Positions 7,072-13,986 of a stretch of DNA of 17,038 nucleotides are shown here, in pieces. This DNA comes from an uncultured cyanobacterium (lineage in GTDB: Bacteria; Cyanobacteriota; Cyanobacteriia; Cyanobacteriales; Geitlerinemataceae): the NCBI GenBank assembly GCA_937121005.1, contig CAKZKB010000013.1, positions 1-17,038 on the forward strand, read 5' to 3'. The notes below the pieces were generated by a model. It saw only the letters and a program-made list of their open reading frames with translations, searched no databases and was not told the DNA's origin. Position numbers and translations under genes: made by a program. The stretch's first letter is position 1, and every line of letters starts with the position of its first letter.

Positions 7072-7236
7072 ATGAAATTGCTGATTTCTGTTGGGATGAT
7101 TTTTGGTGTTGTAGGAACGATCGCTTTTTCTGTATCGGCGATCGCACCTACAGAGGCGATCGTCAACACTCAAGAAAATTGTGATGATGACAAGAATGAC
7201 ATACTTTGTCCTAGAGTGACCTCATTTTTACCATGA
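7072..7236 (+). CDS. small secreted peptide with N-terminal signal sequence
   Basis: A 54-residue frame starting at the ATG at 7072, behind a GGAG site. The N-terminus has a single Lys, then a hydrophobic core (LLISVGMIFGVVGTIAFSV), then SAIAPTEA, which resembles a signal-peptidase I site (cleavage after SVSA or TEA). The predicted mature part is only about 25 residues, acidic (CDDDKND), with two Cys. It belongs to no family I recognise. It ends five bases before the stop of the convergent HEPN gene. A HIP1-like GGCGATCGC string lies inside the signal region, in keeping with resident cyanobacterial DNA. The signal-like start and ribosome-binding site support a real gene, but its short length leaves doubt. 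Confidence 0.5.
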   Translation: MKLLISVGMIFGVVGTIAFSVSAIAPTEAIVNTQENCDDDKNDILCPRVTSFLP

Positions 7237-7241
7237 CAATC

Positions 7242-7568
7242 CTAAATCAAGGGTTTAATGTCTTCTAAAAGTTTGGGTAAATCGTTACGAATAATTTTCC
7301 AGACTTCATCGAGATCTACTTTGTCGTAGTTGTGGGTAACGATGTCGCGCATTCCAGCAATCTTTTTCCAAGGAATGGTAGAGTTCTGCAAGCGGAATTC
7401 GGGCGACAGGCGTTTCGTCGCTTCACCGATAATAATAAAGCGGCGAAGCACTGCATCTTGTTTTTCAAGATTGGTATCGAGTTCAGCTTCACTAACGTTG
7501 GCCGTATATTGAAAAATGAGCTCGATTGAGTCTTCGATATCAATGAGGGATTCTCGATCGCGAGACAT
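7242..7568 (-). CDS. hepT: HEPN-domain RNase toxin, HepT-like (DUF86), copy A
   Basis: 108 residues, the usual size of HepT-family (DUF86) toxins. The catalytic RNase motif R-x4-H-x-Y is present as RDIVTHNY near residue 75, preceded by IPWKKIAGM, which is characteristic of this family. In studied MNT/HEPN pairs the toxin cleaves RNA, and the partner nucleotidyltransferase blocks it by adding AMP to the motif Tyr. Its start overlaps the end of its MNT partner by 29 bases. AAGGTGA (complement of 7572-7578) lies four bases ahead of the ATG, a good ribosome-binding site inside the antitoxin gene. It is about 70% identical to the HEPN protein of copy B, much less than the two antitoxins are to each other. 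Here the catalytic Arg, His and Tyr are all intact. Confidence 0.9.
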   Translation of the reverse strand: MSRDRESLIDIEDSIELIFQYTANVSEAELDTNLEKQDAVLRRFIIIGEATKRLSPEFRLQNSTIPWKKIAGMRDIVTHNYDKVDLDEVWKIIRNDLPKLLEDIKPLI

Positions 7569-7890
7569 AAATCACCTTGGCAGAGTTCAAAATGTTTCTT
7601 TTGCGGAGCCAGTTCCGACTTCTCAGTATAGCAGCTTTACTGACAAGATCGACCTCACGACCGAAAGTTTTCTCAAAAACTTCTTGCAGTTCCATTGCTT
7701 CAAACAATCCTCGTTGTGCAGTGGGTAGATAACTGACTAACAGATCGATGTCGCTATCGGGGCGAAAATCGTCGCGCAACACCGAACCGAAGAGTGCGAG
7801 TTCGCAAATGTGCCAGTCTTGGCAAAGGCGATCGAGTTCTTCAGGGGAAATATTGAGGCGATCGTAAATTTGAGTTAGGGTTAGTGACAC
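7540..7890 (-). CDS. mntA: MNT-domain nucleotidyltransferase antitoxin, copy A
   Basis: 116 residues beginning at GTG, with AGGAA eight bases upstream. The N-terminal nucleotidyltransferase core shows LFGSVLRDDFRPDSDIDLLV, the GSx10DxD motif whose acidic residues bind the metal, and a third acidic position in GREVDLVSK. This family acts as antitoxin to HepT by adding AMP to the toxin. The gene is first in its pair and overlaps the HEPN gene by 29 bases. Residues 1-58 are identical to copy B; residues about 59-72 differ strongly (AQRGLFEAMELQEV here, ANRSLLEKVRRKEM there); the tail is again almost identical. Copy A has no promoter of its own that I can see. Its leader follows directly on the HEPN stop of copy B, so all four genes probably form one transcript read from the copy B side. 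Confidence 0.9.
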   Translation of the reverse strand: MSLTLTQIYDRLNISPEELDRLCQDWHICELALFGSVLRDDFRPDSDIDLLVSYLPTAQRGLFEAMELQEVFEKTFGREVDLVSKAAILRSRNWLRKRNILNSAKVIYVSRSRIPH

Positions 7891-7923
7891 GAACGGATTT
7901 CCTGGTAGGGTTTGCAGGTGAGT

Positions 7924-8250
7924 CTACATTAAAGGTTGAATATCTTCTAAAAATTTAGGTAAATCGTGACAAACGACATCCCAGACTTCATTGATATTAA
8001 CTTCGTCGTAGTCATGAGTAATGACATCGCGCATTCCGGCAATTTCTTTCCAGGGAATGCTAGAGTGTTGCGATCGAAATTCTGTCGATAGGCGTTTGGT
8101 GGCTTCACCAATAATGGTAATGCGGCGCAGAACGGCATCTTGTGTTTTGAGATCGGTCGCAAGTTCGTCTTTGCTCGTATTGGCAGTGTATTGACGTATA
8201 ATGTTGATGGAATCTACGATATCAATGAGGGATTCTAGATCGCGAGACAT
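7924..8250 (-). CDS. hepT: HEPN-domain RNase toxin, HepT-like (DUF86), copy B
   Basis: 108 residues, co-linear with copy A. The R-x4-H-x-Y motif is intact as RDVITHDY, and IPWKEIAGM precedes it. Roughly 30% of residues differ from copy A, spread across the whole protein: for example residues 25-36 and the C-terminal helix, where KIIRNDLPKLL of copy A is DVVCHDLPKFL here. The start overlaps its MNT gene by 29 bases with AAGGT just before the ATG. The predicted reaction is RNA cleavage, kept silent by AMPylation from its partner. A divergent toxin next to a near-identical antitoxin raises the possibility of cross-neutralisation between the copies. Confidence 0.9.
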   Translation of the reverse strand: MSRDLESLIDIVDSINIIRQYTANTSKDELATDLKTQDAVLRRITIIGEATKRLSTEFRSQHSSIPWKEIAGMRDVITHDYDEVNINEVWDVVCHDLPKFLEDIQPLM

Positions 8251-8572
8251 AGATTACCTTAGCCGAGTTCAAAATGTTTCTTTTGCGGAGCCAGTTCCGA
8301 CTCTCGATTATAGCATCTTTGCTGACGAGATCGACTTCGCGTCCGAGAGTTTTCTCAAACATTTCTTTACGGCGAACTTTCTCTAACAAACTGCGGTTGG
8401 CAGTAGGAAGGTAACTGACTAATAAATCGATGTCGCTGTCGGGGCGAAAATCGTCGCGCAACACCGAACCGAAGAGTGCGAGTTCGCAAATGTGCCAGTC
8501 TTGGCAAAGGCGATCGAGTTCTTCAGGGGAAATGTTGAGGCGATCGTAAATTTGAGTTAGGGTTAGTGACAC
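8222..8572 (-). CDS. mntA: MNT-domain nucleotidyltransferase antitoxin, copy B
   Basis: 116 residues from a GTG start, promoter-proximal gene of the four-gene toxin-antitoxin array. It has the same GSVLRDDFRPDSDIDLLV catalytic block as copy A and a conserved GREVDLVSK further on. The ribosome-binding region reads GAGAGAAT, a poorer match than AGGAA in copy A. The ten-base GTATCATAGA that also precedes the relic at 1083-1232 stands 38 bases upstream and may be the -10 of the operon. The region between residues 59 and 72 is the only strongly diverged block relative to copy A, and may contact the toxin. Confidence 0.9.
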   Translation of the reverse strand: MSLTLTQIYDRLNISPEELDRLCQDWHICELALFGSVLRDDFRPDSDIDLLVSYLPTANRSLLEKVRRKEMFEKTLGREVDLVSKDAIIESRNWLRKRNILNSAKVIYVSRSRIPH

Positions 8573-8610
8573 AAACGGATTCTCTCGTAGGGTTTGCAGG
8601 TGAGTCTCTT

Positions 8611-8620
8611 TCTATGATAC
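8611..8620 (-). promoter_or_regulatory. candidate -10 box of the MNT/HEPN array
   Basis: The complement reads GTATCATAGA, containing TATCAT, 38 bases ahead of the copy B antitoxin start. The identical decamer precedes the MNT relic near 1265. A -35 element is not evident. Confidence 0.3.
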
Positions 8621-8681
8621 ATTAAGTGCAAACTGACAGGAAAATTACCAGTCAGCGATCGATCGTTCTATTTCCACTGCA

Positions 8682-9563
8682 ATGGCGACAACCAAACTCC
8701 ACCGCTTGCCTTTCGCAATTCTCACTCGTCCGACGCTTTCGATGCGAATGACGATCGTGGGACTAATCGTGACATTGATATTTGCCATTTTAGCAGTGTT
8801 CGCCCCTGTCTTTGAAGCCTGGGGATGGCTGCAAAACCCGATCGAATTTTTGAACAACCCCATCCATGCTACACCGTCCGGCGAACATTGGTTCGGAACA
8901 ACGCGCCTAGGTTATGATGTTTTTGCGCGGACGATCTACGGGGCTCGCGCCGCTTTGCAAGTGGTGGTTTTAGCCACTTGCGCCAGCGTTTTTATTGGCG
9001 TACCATTGGGGATGGCAAGCGGTTATTTAGGGGGAAAACTCGATCGCTTGTTGGTATTTGTTATGGACACTATCTATACATTGCCGGGATTACTGCTATC
9101 GATTACAATTGCCTTTGTTGTCGGACGGGGTATTTTGAATGCTGCGATCGCCCTCAGTATTGCTTACGTGCCCCAATATTACCGTGTCGTCCGAAATCAT
9201 ACCTTAAGCGTCAAAACCGAACTGTTTGTCGAAGCCGCGCGATCGATGGGAGCATCCACTTGGCACGTTCTCTCGCGTTATTTGTTCTTAAACGTCATTC
9301 AAAGCGTCCCGGTTTTGTTTGCCCTCAATGCAGCCGATGCTGTGTTAATTTTAGGAGGGTTGGGATTTTTAGGTTTAGGTTTGCCCGAACAAACACCGGA
9401 ATGGGGAGGCGATTTACGACAAGCCTTGGATGCGTTGCCGACTGGGGTTTGGTGGACGGCATTTTTCCCCGGTTTGGCGATGACAGCGATGACGATCGGG
9501 TTATCTTTGCTAGGGGAAGGGTTGAACGAATGGGTTAATCCTAAGTTGCGGAACCAGCAGTAA
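8682..9563 (+). CDS. oligopeptide/nickel-type ABC transporter permease (OppC/DppC-like)
   Basis: 293 residues, the normal size for the second permease of peptide/nickel ABC importers. Residues about 24-44 form the first membrane helix. Residues 71-92 carry FGTTRLGYDVFARTIYGAR, the conserved OppC/DppC pre-helix segment, and EAARSMGAS at 184-192 starts the cytoplasmic EAA loop that docks with the ATPase. Four to five further hydrophobic helices follow. The substrate would be peptides or another small solute, driven by an ATPase and a binding protein encoded elsewhere. None of these partners, nor the first permease, is in the window, as is common in cyanobacteria where such genes are scattered. 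The ATG at 8682 has no clear ribosome-binding site. The gene is divergent from the toxin-antitoxin array and convergent with the methyltransferase gene. Confidence 0.9.
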   Translation: MATTKLHRLPFAILTRPTLSMRMTIVGLIVTLIFAILAVFAPVFEAWGWLQNPIEFLNNPIHATPSGEHWFGTTRLGYDVFARTIYGARAALQVVVLATCASVFIGVPLGMASGYLGGKLDRLLVFVMDTIYTLPGLLLSITIAFVVGRGILNAAIALSIAYVPQYYRVVRNHTLSVKTELFVEAARSMGASTWHVLSRYLFLNVIQSVPVLFALNAADAVLILGGLGFLGLGLPEQTPEWGGDLRQALDALPTGVWWTAFFPGLAMTAMTIGLSLLGEGLNEWVNPKLRNQQ

Positions 9564-9610
9564 TACTACTGTCCAGAATTAATACAACAGATGGAAATAT
9601 CTGTGTAGGA

Positions 9611-9625
9611 GCAAACGGCGTTTGC
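9611..9625. repeat. 15-bp palindrome GCAAACGGCGTTTGC
   Basis: Seven-base arms around one G. With its flank (TGTGTAGGA before, CCTAATTC after) it resembles a decayed form of a TAGGGGCGAACGGCCGTTCGCCCC-like intergenic repeat that I recall from cyanobacterial genomes. It lies between the convergent permease and methyltransferase genes. Confidence 0.5.
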
Positions 9626-9658
9626 CTAATTCTAGGTGCATCAGATTGTATCGTGGAT

Positions 9659-9686
9659 GTAAGCATTCAGGTATGCTAGGGTAAAC
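9659..9686. repeat. dispersed repeat GTAAGCATTCAGGTATGCTAGG..., copy 1
   Basis: 28 bases that match 16927-16954 with two mismatches. Here it is followed within ten bases by the AGAAACCCGGTTTCT palindrome; the other copy is also followed by an AAACGGGTTTCT half of that palindrome. The right-hand inverted arm present in the second copy is missing. It is probably a small dispersed intergenic element. Confidence 0.75.
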
Positions 9687-9692
9687 TGGCGT

Positions 9693-9707
9693 AGAAACCC
9701 GGTTTCT
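9693..9707. repeat. palindrome AGAAACCCGGTTTCT, site 1
   Basis: Seven-base arms around a single C. The same palindrome recurs between genes at 10891-10905 and 13965-13979. With the following CGC it shares 18 identical bases with the site at 13965. It lies in the gap between convergent genes, so a minor terminator role is possible but there is no T-run. Confidence 0.8.
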
Positions 9708-9787
9708 CGCTTATAGTCGGACAGGATCTAAGTTTCTCCCTTTAGATGCTCGATCGGGAATTAACCGGATCTGATATAATATCAATT

Positions 9788-10846
9788 CTACCAGAGTTTG
9801 AGTTGATGAGTAAGATTTTGCAAGCGTTCTCTGGCAAACTGGCAATATTCTTGGCTAATGTCGAAGCCAATATAGACTCGCTGCTGCTTTATCGCTGCAA
9901 CAGCCGTCGAACCGGAACCAACGAATGGATCTAAGACAATATTACCAGGTTTTGTCAGCAAGTGCAAGAACTCCTCAATAATTTGCACGGGATAGATGGC
10001 GGGGTGGGGACAATTTTTAACCGACTCGACTGGCGTGACGATCGCGTCTTTTTTGAGCGGGTTTCCGTGAATGCGGATAATGGTAAAGCCATTTTTATCG
10101 AGTTGTATTTTTCGTCCCCCTTCTTGTCCGCCAAAGGGTTCTGAATGGATGCCGCGTATCTTCATCCGAAAGCCTTCAATTTTGCCATCTTTAACCTCTT
10201 GGATGACATTTTCGAGTGCGGTGTATGCCATCTCTTTTTGACGAGAATTGAGATCCGACTGGGCAATTAAGGAGAAGTATCGCTGACCGACATTGGTATT
10301 TTGAGGGCAATCGCGCTTTATTTTTCCTATTTTTTCTGACTTCAGAAACTCATCGAGATAGTATTGATAGTGGCGAGATTTGACAAAATGGAAAAAGGGT
10401 TCGGTACTACTCACTAACCGCCGCTTGAATTGCCGAGGTGTGGGATTGGTTTTTACCCAAGTGATATTATTAACCAGGGTGACATCGCATTGTTCGGTAG
10501 CGGCGATCGCGAAGCGATAGGGAATCAGCAACAAGCTACTATTGTCGTACTTGTCTCCCATATTGAAAATAATATTTCCAGTGGGTTTGATGATGCGAAC
10601 GCACTCTCGGAAGATATTTAACAAGGTAGCTATATAGTCATCAAGTGTTGCTTCGTTGCCGATCCCGCCGCCATGATATTCTCGTTGTTGGAAGTAAGGC
10701 GGCGAGGTAATGACGAGATCGACGCGATCGTCTGGAATTTGTCTGAGGAGATCGGCACTGTCGCCGCATTCGATTTCGTTGTAAAAGGGAAGATCCGAGA
10801 GTGTTTCTGTGACTTCAGTTTCGCTGGCGATCGCGTTTTGATTCAT
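9788..10846 (-). CDS. orphan beta-class site-specific DNA methyltransferase (N4-cytosine or N6-adenine)
   Basis: 352 residues. The catalytic motif IV, TSPPY, is at residues 47-51, and the AdoMet-binding motif I, DPFVGSGSTA, lies near the C-terminus at 306-315, followed by GFDISQEYC. Catalytic motif before AdoMet motif is the beta-class order. The TSPPY form is most often N4-cytosine, though N6-adenine enzymes also use SPPY. The target-recognition region would be the middle 100-290, which holds KTNPTPRQFKRRL and NPLKK. No restriction endonuclease gene is adjacent, so it looks like a solitary methylase. Cyanobacteria keep several such enzymes, among them a GGCC N4-cytosine methylase in Synechocystis, to which this could be related. 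It is read in the same direction as the LptF/G-like gene 102 bases upstream, with an AGAAACCGGGTTTCT palindrome between them. No strong ribosome-binding site precedes its ATG. Confidence 0.9.
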   Translation of the reverse strand: MNQNAIASETEVTETLSDLPFYNEIECGDSADLLRQIPDDRVDLVITSPPYFQQREYHGGGIGNEATLDDYIATLLNIFRECVRIIKPTGNIIFNMGDKYDNSSLLLIPYRFAIAATEQCDVTLVNNITWVKTNPTPRQFKRRLVSSTEPFFHFVKSRHYQYYLDEFLKSEKIGKIKRDCPQNTNVGQRYFSLIAQSDLNSRQKEMAYTALENVIQEVKDGKIEGFRMKIRGIHSEPFGGQEGGRKIQLDKNGFTIIRIHGNPLKKDAIVTPVESVKNCPHPAIYPVQIIEEFLHLLTKPGNIVLDPFVGSGSTAVAAIKQQRVYIGFDISQEYCQFARERLQNLTHQLKLW

Positions 10847-10890
10847 TGCTTGTCTAGTTTGTAAAGATTCTTAACGTCTGTAAGTGGTGT

Positions 10891-10905
10891 AGAAACCGGG
10901 TTTCT
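10891..10905. repeat. palindrome AGAAACCGGGTTTCT, site 2
   Basis: The same 15-base palindrome as at 9693 and 13965, read on the other strand. It sits in the 102-base gap between the LptF/G-like and methyltransferase genes, preceded by TGGTGT. Confidence 0.8.
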
Positions 10906-10948
10906 TATTTCAGAAGGTTTGCCAGAATTGAGTGTCATGGCAACTTAC

Positions 10949-12124
10949 CTAGTTTCGCGACGATCGCCATAGCAAAATACCACCCACCGCCAATGCTGCC
11001 AAAGTTGGCAACCAACCCGCTACCCAGGGAGAAACAACACCGCTTAACCCCAACGCATCGCCGATCGACATGAGAAGATAGTAGCCGAAAATCGCCAAGA
11101 CGCTGATACCGAACCCCGTTGCTTTGCTGGTGCGTTGCGGCTTCGTTCCCAGTACGGAACCGAGGAAGCCAAAGGCGACACAGGCGAAGGGAATGGCAAC
11201 TTTTTGGTGAATGCGAATTTTGAGTTTCTGGGTTTTTTTGCGATCGCCACTGCGTTCTAAAATATCTAAGTGGTCAATGGCTTCGATCAGGTTCATCTCC
11301 CCGAACTTGCGCTCTTTTTCTGCAAAGTCGAGGGGTGCGCGGGGGAGTGGCAGCCAATGGCGATCGAATTGGACGATGTTGCGATAGGAACCATCGGCAT
11401 CGATTAAATAGATGATACCGTTATAGAAATCCCAGTTATTCTCGACCGGGTTCCAGTTAGCAGACTCGGCGAGGACAACTTTGGTAAAATCTTTTTCCGA
11501 GCGATCGACAATGGTTAAGCCTTTCATGCGATCGCCGTCGAACTCCTCAGCGTAGAACCAGCGTACCAGCACCTCTTCCTCTGCGCCACTTTCGAGTTTG
11601 ACCTCTTCAAATTCGGGATAGATGATGTTACGCTCTTGAAAGTAGGTTGTATCTCGGTGCAAAGCGCGATCGAGGGTCAAAGTTGCCTGGTAGCGTGCGG
11701 CGGGAACCACCAGTTGATCGAAGGTAAAATTGATTCCCGTCACCAACAACCCCGCTACCAACGCTGGCGCAATCAGGCGATAGAGGCTGACACCGCAACT
11801 GCGCAGTGCTAAAATTTCGTTATCCCCGGATAAACGCGCGTAAGCAAGCAAGGTTGCCAGCAACATTGCCATGGGAAACGACAGGGAGACATAATACGGA
11901 AGCTGCAAGAAAAAGACTTTTAAGGCAATATCGAGGGGAATGTCACCGTCTGTTAACTTGCGAACCAAGTCAAACACCGTACCAATGGCAACGCCGATTG
12001 AAGAAAACGCACCCACGCCAAACAAAAACGGTGCCACCAGTTCGCCGATAATGTAGCGATCGAGAACGGAAATACCGGGGAACCAATTCCAGACGGGTTT
12101 CGACGTTTGACTAAAGGTCGCCAT
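10949..12124 (-). CDS. LptF/LptG family (YjgP/YjgQ) lipopolysaccharide-export permease
   Basis: 391 residues, typical length. The N-terminal ISVLDRYIIGELVAPFLFG opens the first membrane helix, as in the family. Further helices follow in residues about 60-135, with RLSGDNEILALRSCGVS, the conserved cytoplasmic coupling segment. A periplasmic beta-rich domain spans about 150-285 (YFQERNIIYPEF onward), and three C-terminal helices finish the protein (QKVAIPFACVAFGFLG to the end). LptF and LptG form the inner-membrane channel of the Lpt ABC complex that moves lipopolysaccharide to the outer membrane. Cyanobacteria often have a single such permease, likely acting as a homodimer. The LptB ATPase is not in this window. 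The gene is divergent from the GT-C-like gene across 115 bases. Two TATGAT hexamers lie in that gap on its coding strand (complements at 12162-12167 and 12174-12179) and could be -10 elements. Confidence 0.9.
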   Translation of the reverse strand: MATFSQTSKPVWNWFPGISVLDRYIIGELVAPFLFGVGAFSSIGVAIGTVFDLVRKLTDGDIPLDIALKVFFLQLPYYVSLSFPMAMLLATLLAYARLSGDNEILALRSCGVSLYRLIAPALVAGLLVTGINFTFDQLVVPAARYQATLTLDRALHRDTTYFQERNIIYPEFEEVKLESGAEEEVLVRWFYAEEFDGDRMKGLTIVDRSEKDFTKVVLAESANWNPVENNWDFYNGIIYLIDADGSYRNIVQFDRHWLPLPRAPLDFAEKERKFGEMNLIEAIDHLDILERSGDRKKTQKLKIRIHQKVAIPFACVAFGFLGSVLGTKPQRTSKATGFGISVLAIFGYYLLMSIGDALGLSGVVSPWVAGWLPTLAALAVGGILLWRSSRN

Positions 12125-12239
12125 AGGGTTCGCGGTGCAAAAAAGAGCGCTCTACTAGGGTATCATATAGAATATCATACGTTCGCACCCCACGCACTAC
12201 CCATCTCTTCATCCCTCACCCCTAACACTGTCGCGTGCG

Positions 12240-13952
12240 ATGGCAATTTTGAGTTCTTCTGCGTTTCCCCCAAAAACTAAGTTTTGGTTTCTGTGTAGCT
12301 TGGCGATCGCCGTCGCCATGGCACTCTCGTCGATCGTCCACAGTTTCAGTCACGAGTATATCGTCCAAGATGACGCACGCCAGCACGTTTTTTGGATGCA
12401 GCGTTTTCTCGATGGCGATTTGTTTCCCAACGATCTAATCGCTGACTATTTCCAATCGGTGGCTCCACCGGGATATACAGCATTATACCAAATGTTTGCC
12501 CAGTTTGGGATCTCGCCGCTCGTGCTGGCCAAACTGTTACCCCTGGTTCTCGCTTTAGTGGCGACGGGGTACTGTTTTGCGACGACATTGTTGTTCGTTC
12601 CGCTTCCATTTGCGGGGTTTACAACCTCGGTTTTGCTGAACTCAACCCTATGGTTGGAAGATGACTTGGTATCCGCCACGCCGCGAGCCTTTATTTATCC
12701 TTTATTTCTGGCATTTCTCTATTATTTACTGCGCCGCGATCGCGTTTTATGCTGCTTGTCGATGGCACTGCTCGGATTATTTTACCCGCAAATGGCGTTG
12801 GTGGCAATGGCAACATTAATTTTATACTTGTGGCGATCGCAGCCAACCCGATCGGTGTCGGTACTCGGCGATGCAATTTTTGGGATCGTCAGCGTGGCGA
12901 TCGTCGTTGCTGTCTTGCTTCCCTACAAGTTATCCCCTCAAGACTTTGGCGAGATTATCTCTATCGATCGGGCGCGATCGATGCTAGAATTTAATACAGT
13001 GGGCGATGGCTACGGTCGCGCCTTCTACTTTCACGATAACCCGTTGATTTTTTGGCTGGCTGCACCCCGTAGCGGCTTGTTGTTTTGGGGAGTAATGACT
13101 CCCTTAAATTTATTTGCGTTTACCTTACCCATTTTACTAGCACAACCGGGTCGTTACCCTCTCGCTCGTAAAGTATCGCCCGATATTTTAATTTTAATCG
13201 AAATTGTCCTCGCGGCTGTCGGCTGGTTTTTCATTTCCCACGCGATCGCGTTTCAATTGCACTTCCCCAACCGCTATATTTACCATAGCGTTCGCATGGT
13301 TCTTCCCCTAGCGGCGGGGATCGCCATCGCGATTTGGCTAGACACCCAGTGGTATTTTTGGCTGCGATCGCGAATGCTGAAACTGGAGAAAACCCGGTTC
13401 GTTTTTCCGATGGTTTCTATTATACTCGGATTCCTCGTCGCTGTCGTTCCTTTTGTCACTAGTATCGCCATCGACAATCAATTATACGTGCGCGGAAAAC
13501 CTGCCGAACTCTACGAGTTTTTGCAGCAGCAACCCAAAGATACTGTCGTCGCCTCTGTCACTGGAGAAGCCAACGACATTCCCACCTTTGCACGGCGATC
13601 GATCCTCATTGGCGAACAATATGCCCTTCCCTATCATACCGGATATTACGATCGCTTTCGCCAACGGGTTCTCGATTTCATCACCGCCCAATATACACCC
13701 AATTTAGAAATTGTCAAGCAGTTTATCCGCAAATACGATGTCGATTTTATCCTCATCGATATTAACCCCTATACGGTAGAATACCTACAAACTCGTCCTT
13801 GGTTGCAGCAATACGAAAGTGCGACTCGCCAGGCGATCGCGCATCTCGAAAATGGCGACTTTCCTGCGTTGCTAACAACAGTCGATCGCTGTTCGGTGTT
13901 GCCAATGGAGGAGTTGATTTTGCTAGACACCAATTGTATCTTAAGCCAGTAG
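12240..13952 (+). CDS. multi-pass membrane protein, GT-C glycosyltransferase-like
   Basis: 570 residues. One membrane helix near 16-34 leads to a loop with QDDARQH at 43-49, and then FLDGDLFPNDLIADYF. An acidic pair right after the first helix is the hallmark of GT-C fold glycosyltransferases (ArnT/PMT/oligosaccharyl-transferase kind). About ten more hydrophobic helices follow to roughly residue 410. The last ~160 residues are soluble (GKPAELYEFLQQQPKDT, IRKYDVDFILIDIN) and resemble the C-terminal globular domains seen in such enzymes. This suggests transfer of a sugar from a lipid carrier on the outer side of the membrane, in cell-surface polysaccharide or glycoprotein work. Substrate and acceptor are unknown, and the family assignment is by pattern only. 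Start at the ATG at 12240, without a clear ribosome-binding site. It converges on the M42 peptidase with a 34-base gap. Confidence 0.7.
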   Translation: MAILSSSAFPPKTKFWFLCSLAIAVAMALSSIVHSFSHEYIVQDDARQHVFWMQRFLDGDLFPNDLIADYFQSVAPPGYTALYQMFAQFGISPLVLAKLLPLVLALVATGYCFATTLLFVPLPFAGFTTSVLLNSTLWLEDDLVSATPRAFIYPLFLAFLYYLLRRDRVLCCLSMALLGLFYPQMALVAMATLILYLWRSQPTRSVSVLGDAIFGIVSVAIVVAVLLPYKLSPQDFGEIISIDRARSMLEFNTVGDGYGRAFYFHDNPLIFWLAAPRSGLLFWGVMTPLNLFAFTLPILLAQPGRYPLARKVSPDILILIEIVLAAVGWFFISHAIAFQLHFPNRYIYHSVRMVLPLAAGIAIAIWLDTQWYFWLRSRMLKLEKTRFVFPMVSIILGFLVAVVPFVTSIAIDNQLYVRGKPAELYEFLQQQPKDTVVASVTGEANDIPTFARRSILIGEQYALPYHTGYYDRFRQRVLDFITAQYTPNLEIVKQFIRKYDVDFILIDINPYTVEYLQTRPWLQQYESATRQAIAHLENGDFPALLTTVDRCSVLPMEELILLDTNCILSQ

Positions 13953-13964
13953 ATACTGTAAATC

Positions 13965-13979
13965 AGAAACCCGGTTTCT
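13965..13979. repeat. palindrome AGAAACCCGGTTTCT, site 3
   Basis: Fills the centre of the 34-base gap between the convergent GT-C-like and M42 peptidase genes. With the following CGC it equals the first site at 9693 over 18 bases. As a hairpin it could act as a weak two-way terminator, but no T-run is attached. Confidence 0.8.
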
Positions 13980-13986
13980 CGCCCCT

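Larger units (their letters stand above)
7242..8607. repeat. tandem duplication of the MNT/HEPN cassette, unit 682 bp
   Basis: Every gene boundary in copy A (7242-7925) recurs exactly 682 bases further on in copy B (7924-8607): both stops, both starts, both 29-base overlaps. The homology includes the leader TAGGGTTTGCAGGTGAGTCT and ends just after it. No length change separates the copies although the HEPN genes are about 30% different in protein sequence. The first 156 bases of the MNT gene differ at only about four positions. This unevenness points to gene conversion or selection acting on the antitoxin ends. Confidence 0.9.

Noticed and set aside
8978..9538. 186-codon plus-strand frame inside the ABC permease
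   Set aside because: It is a frame shadow of the permease; the permease frame carries all family motifs.
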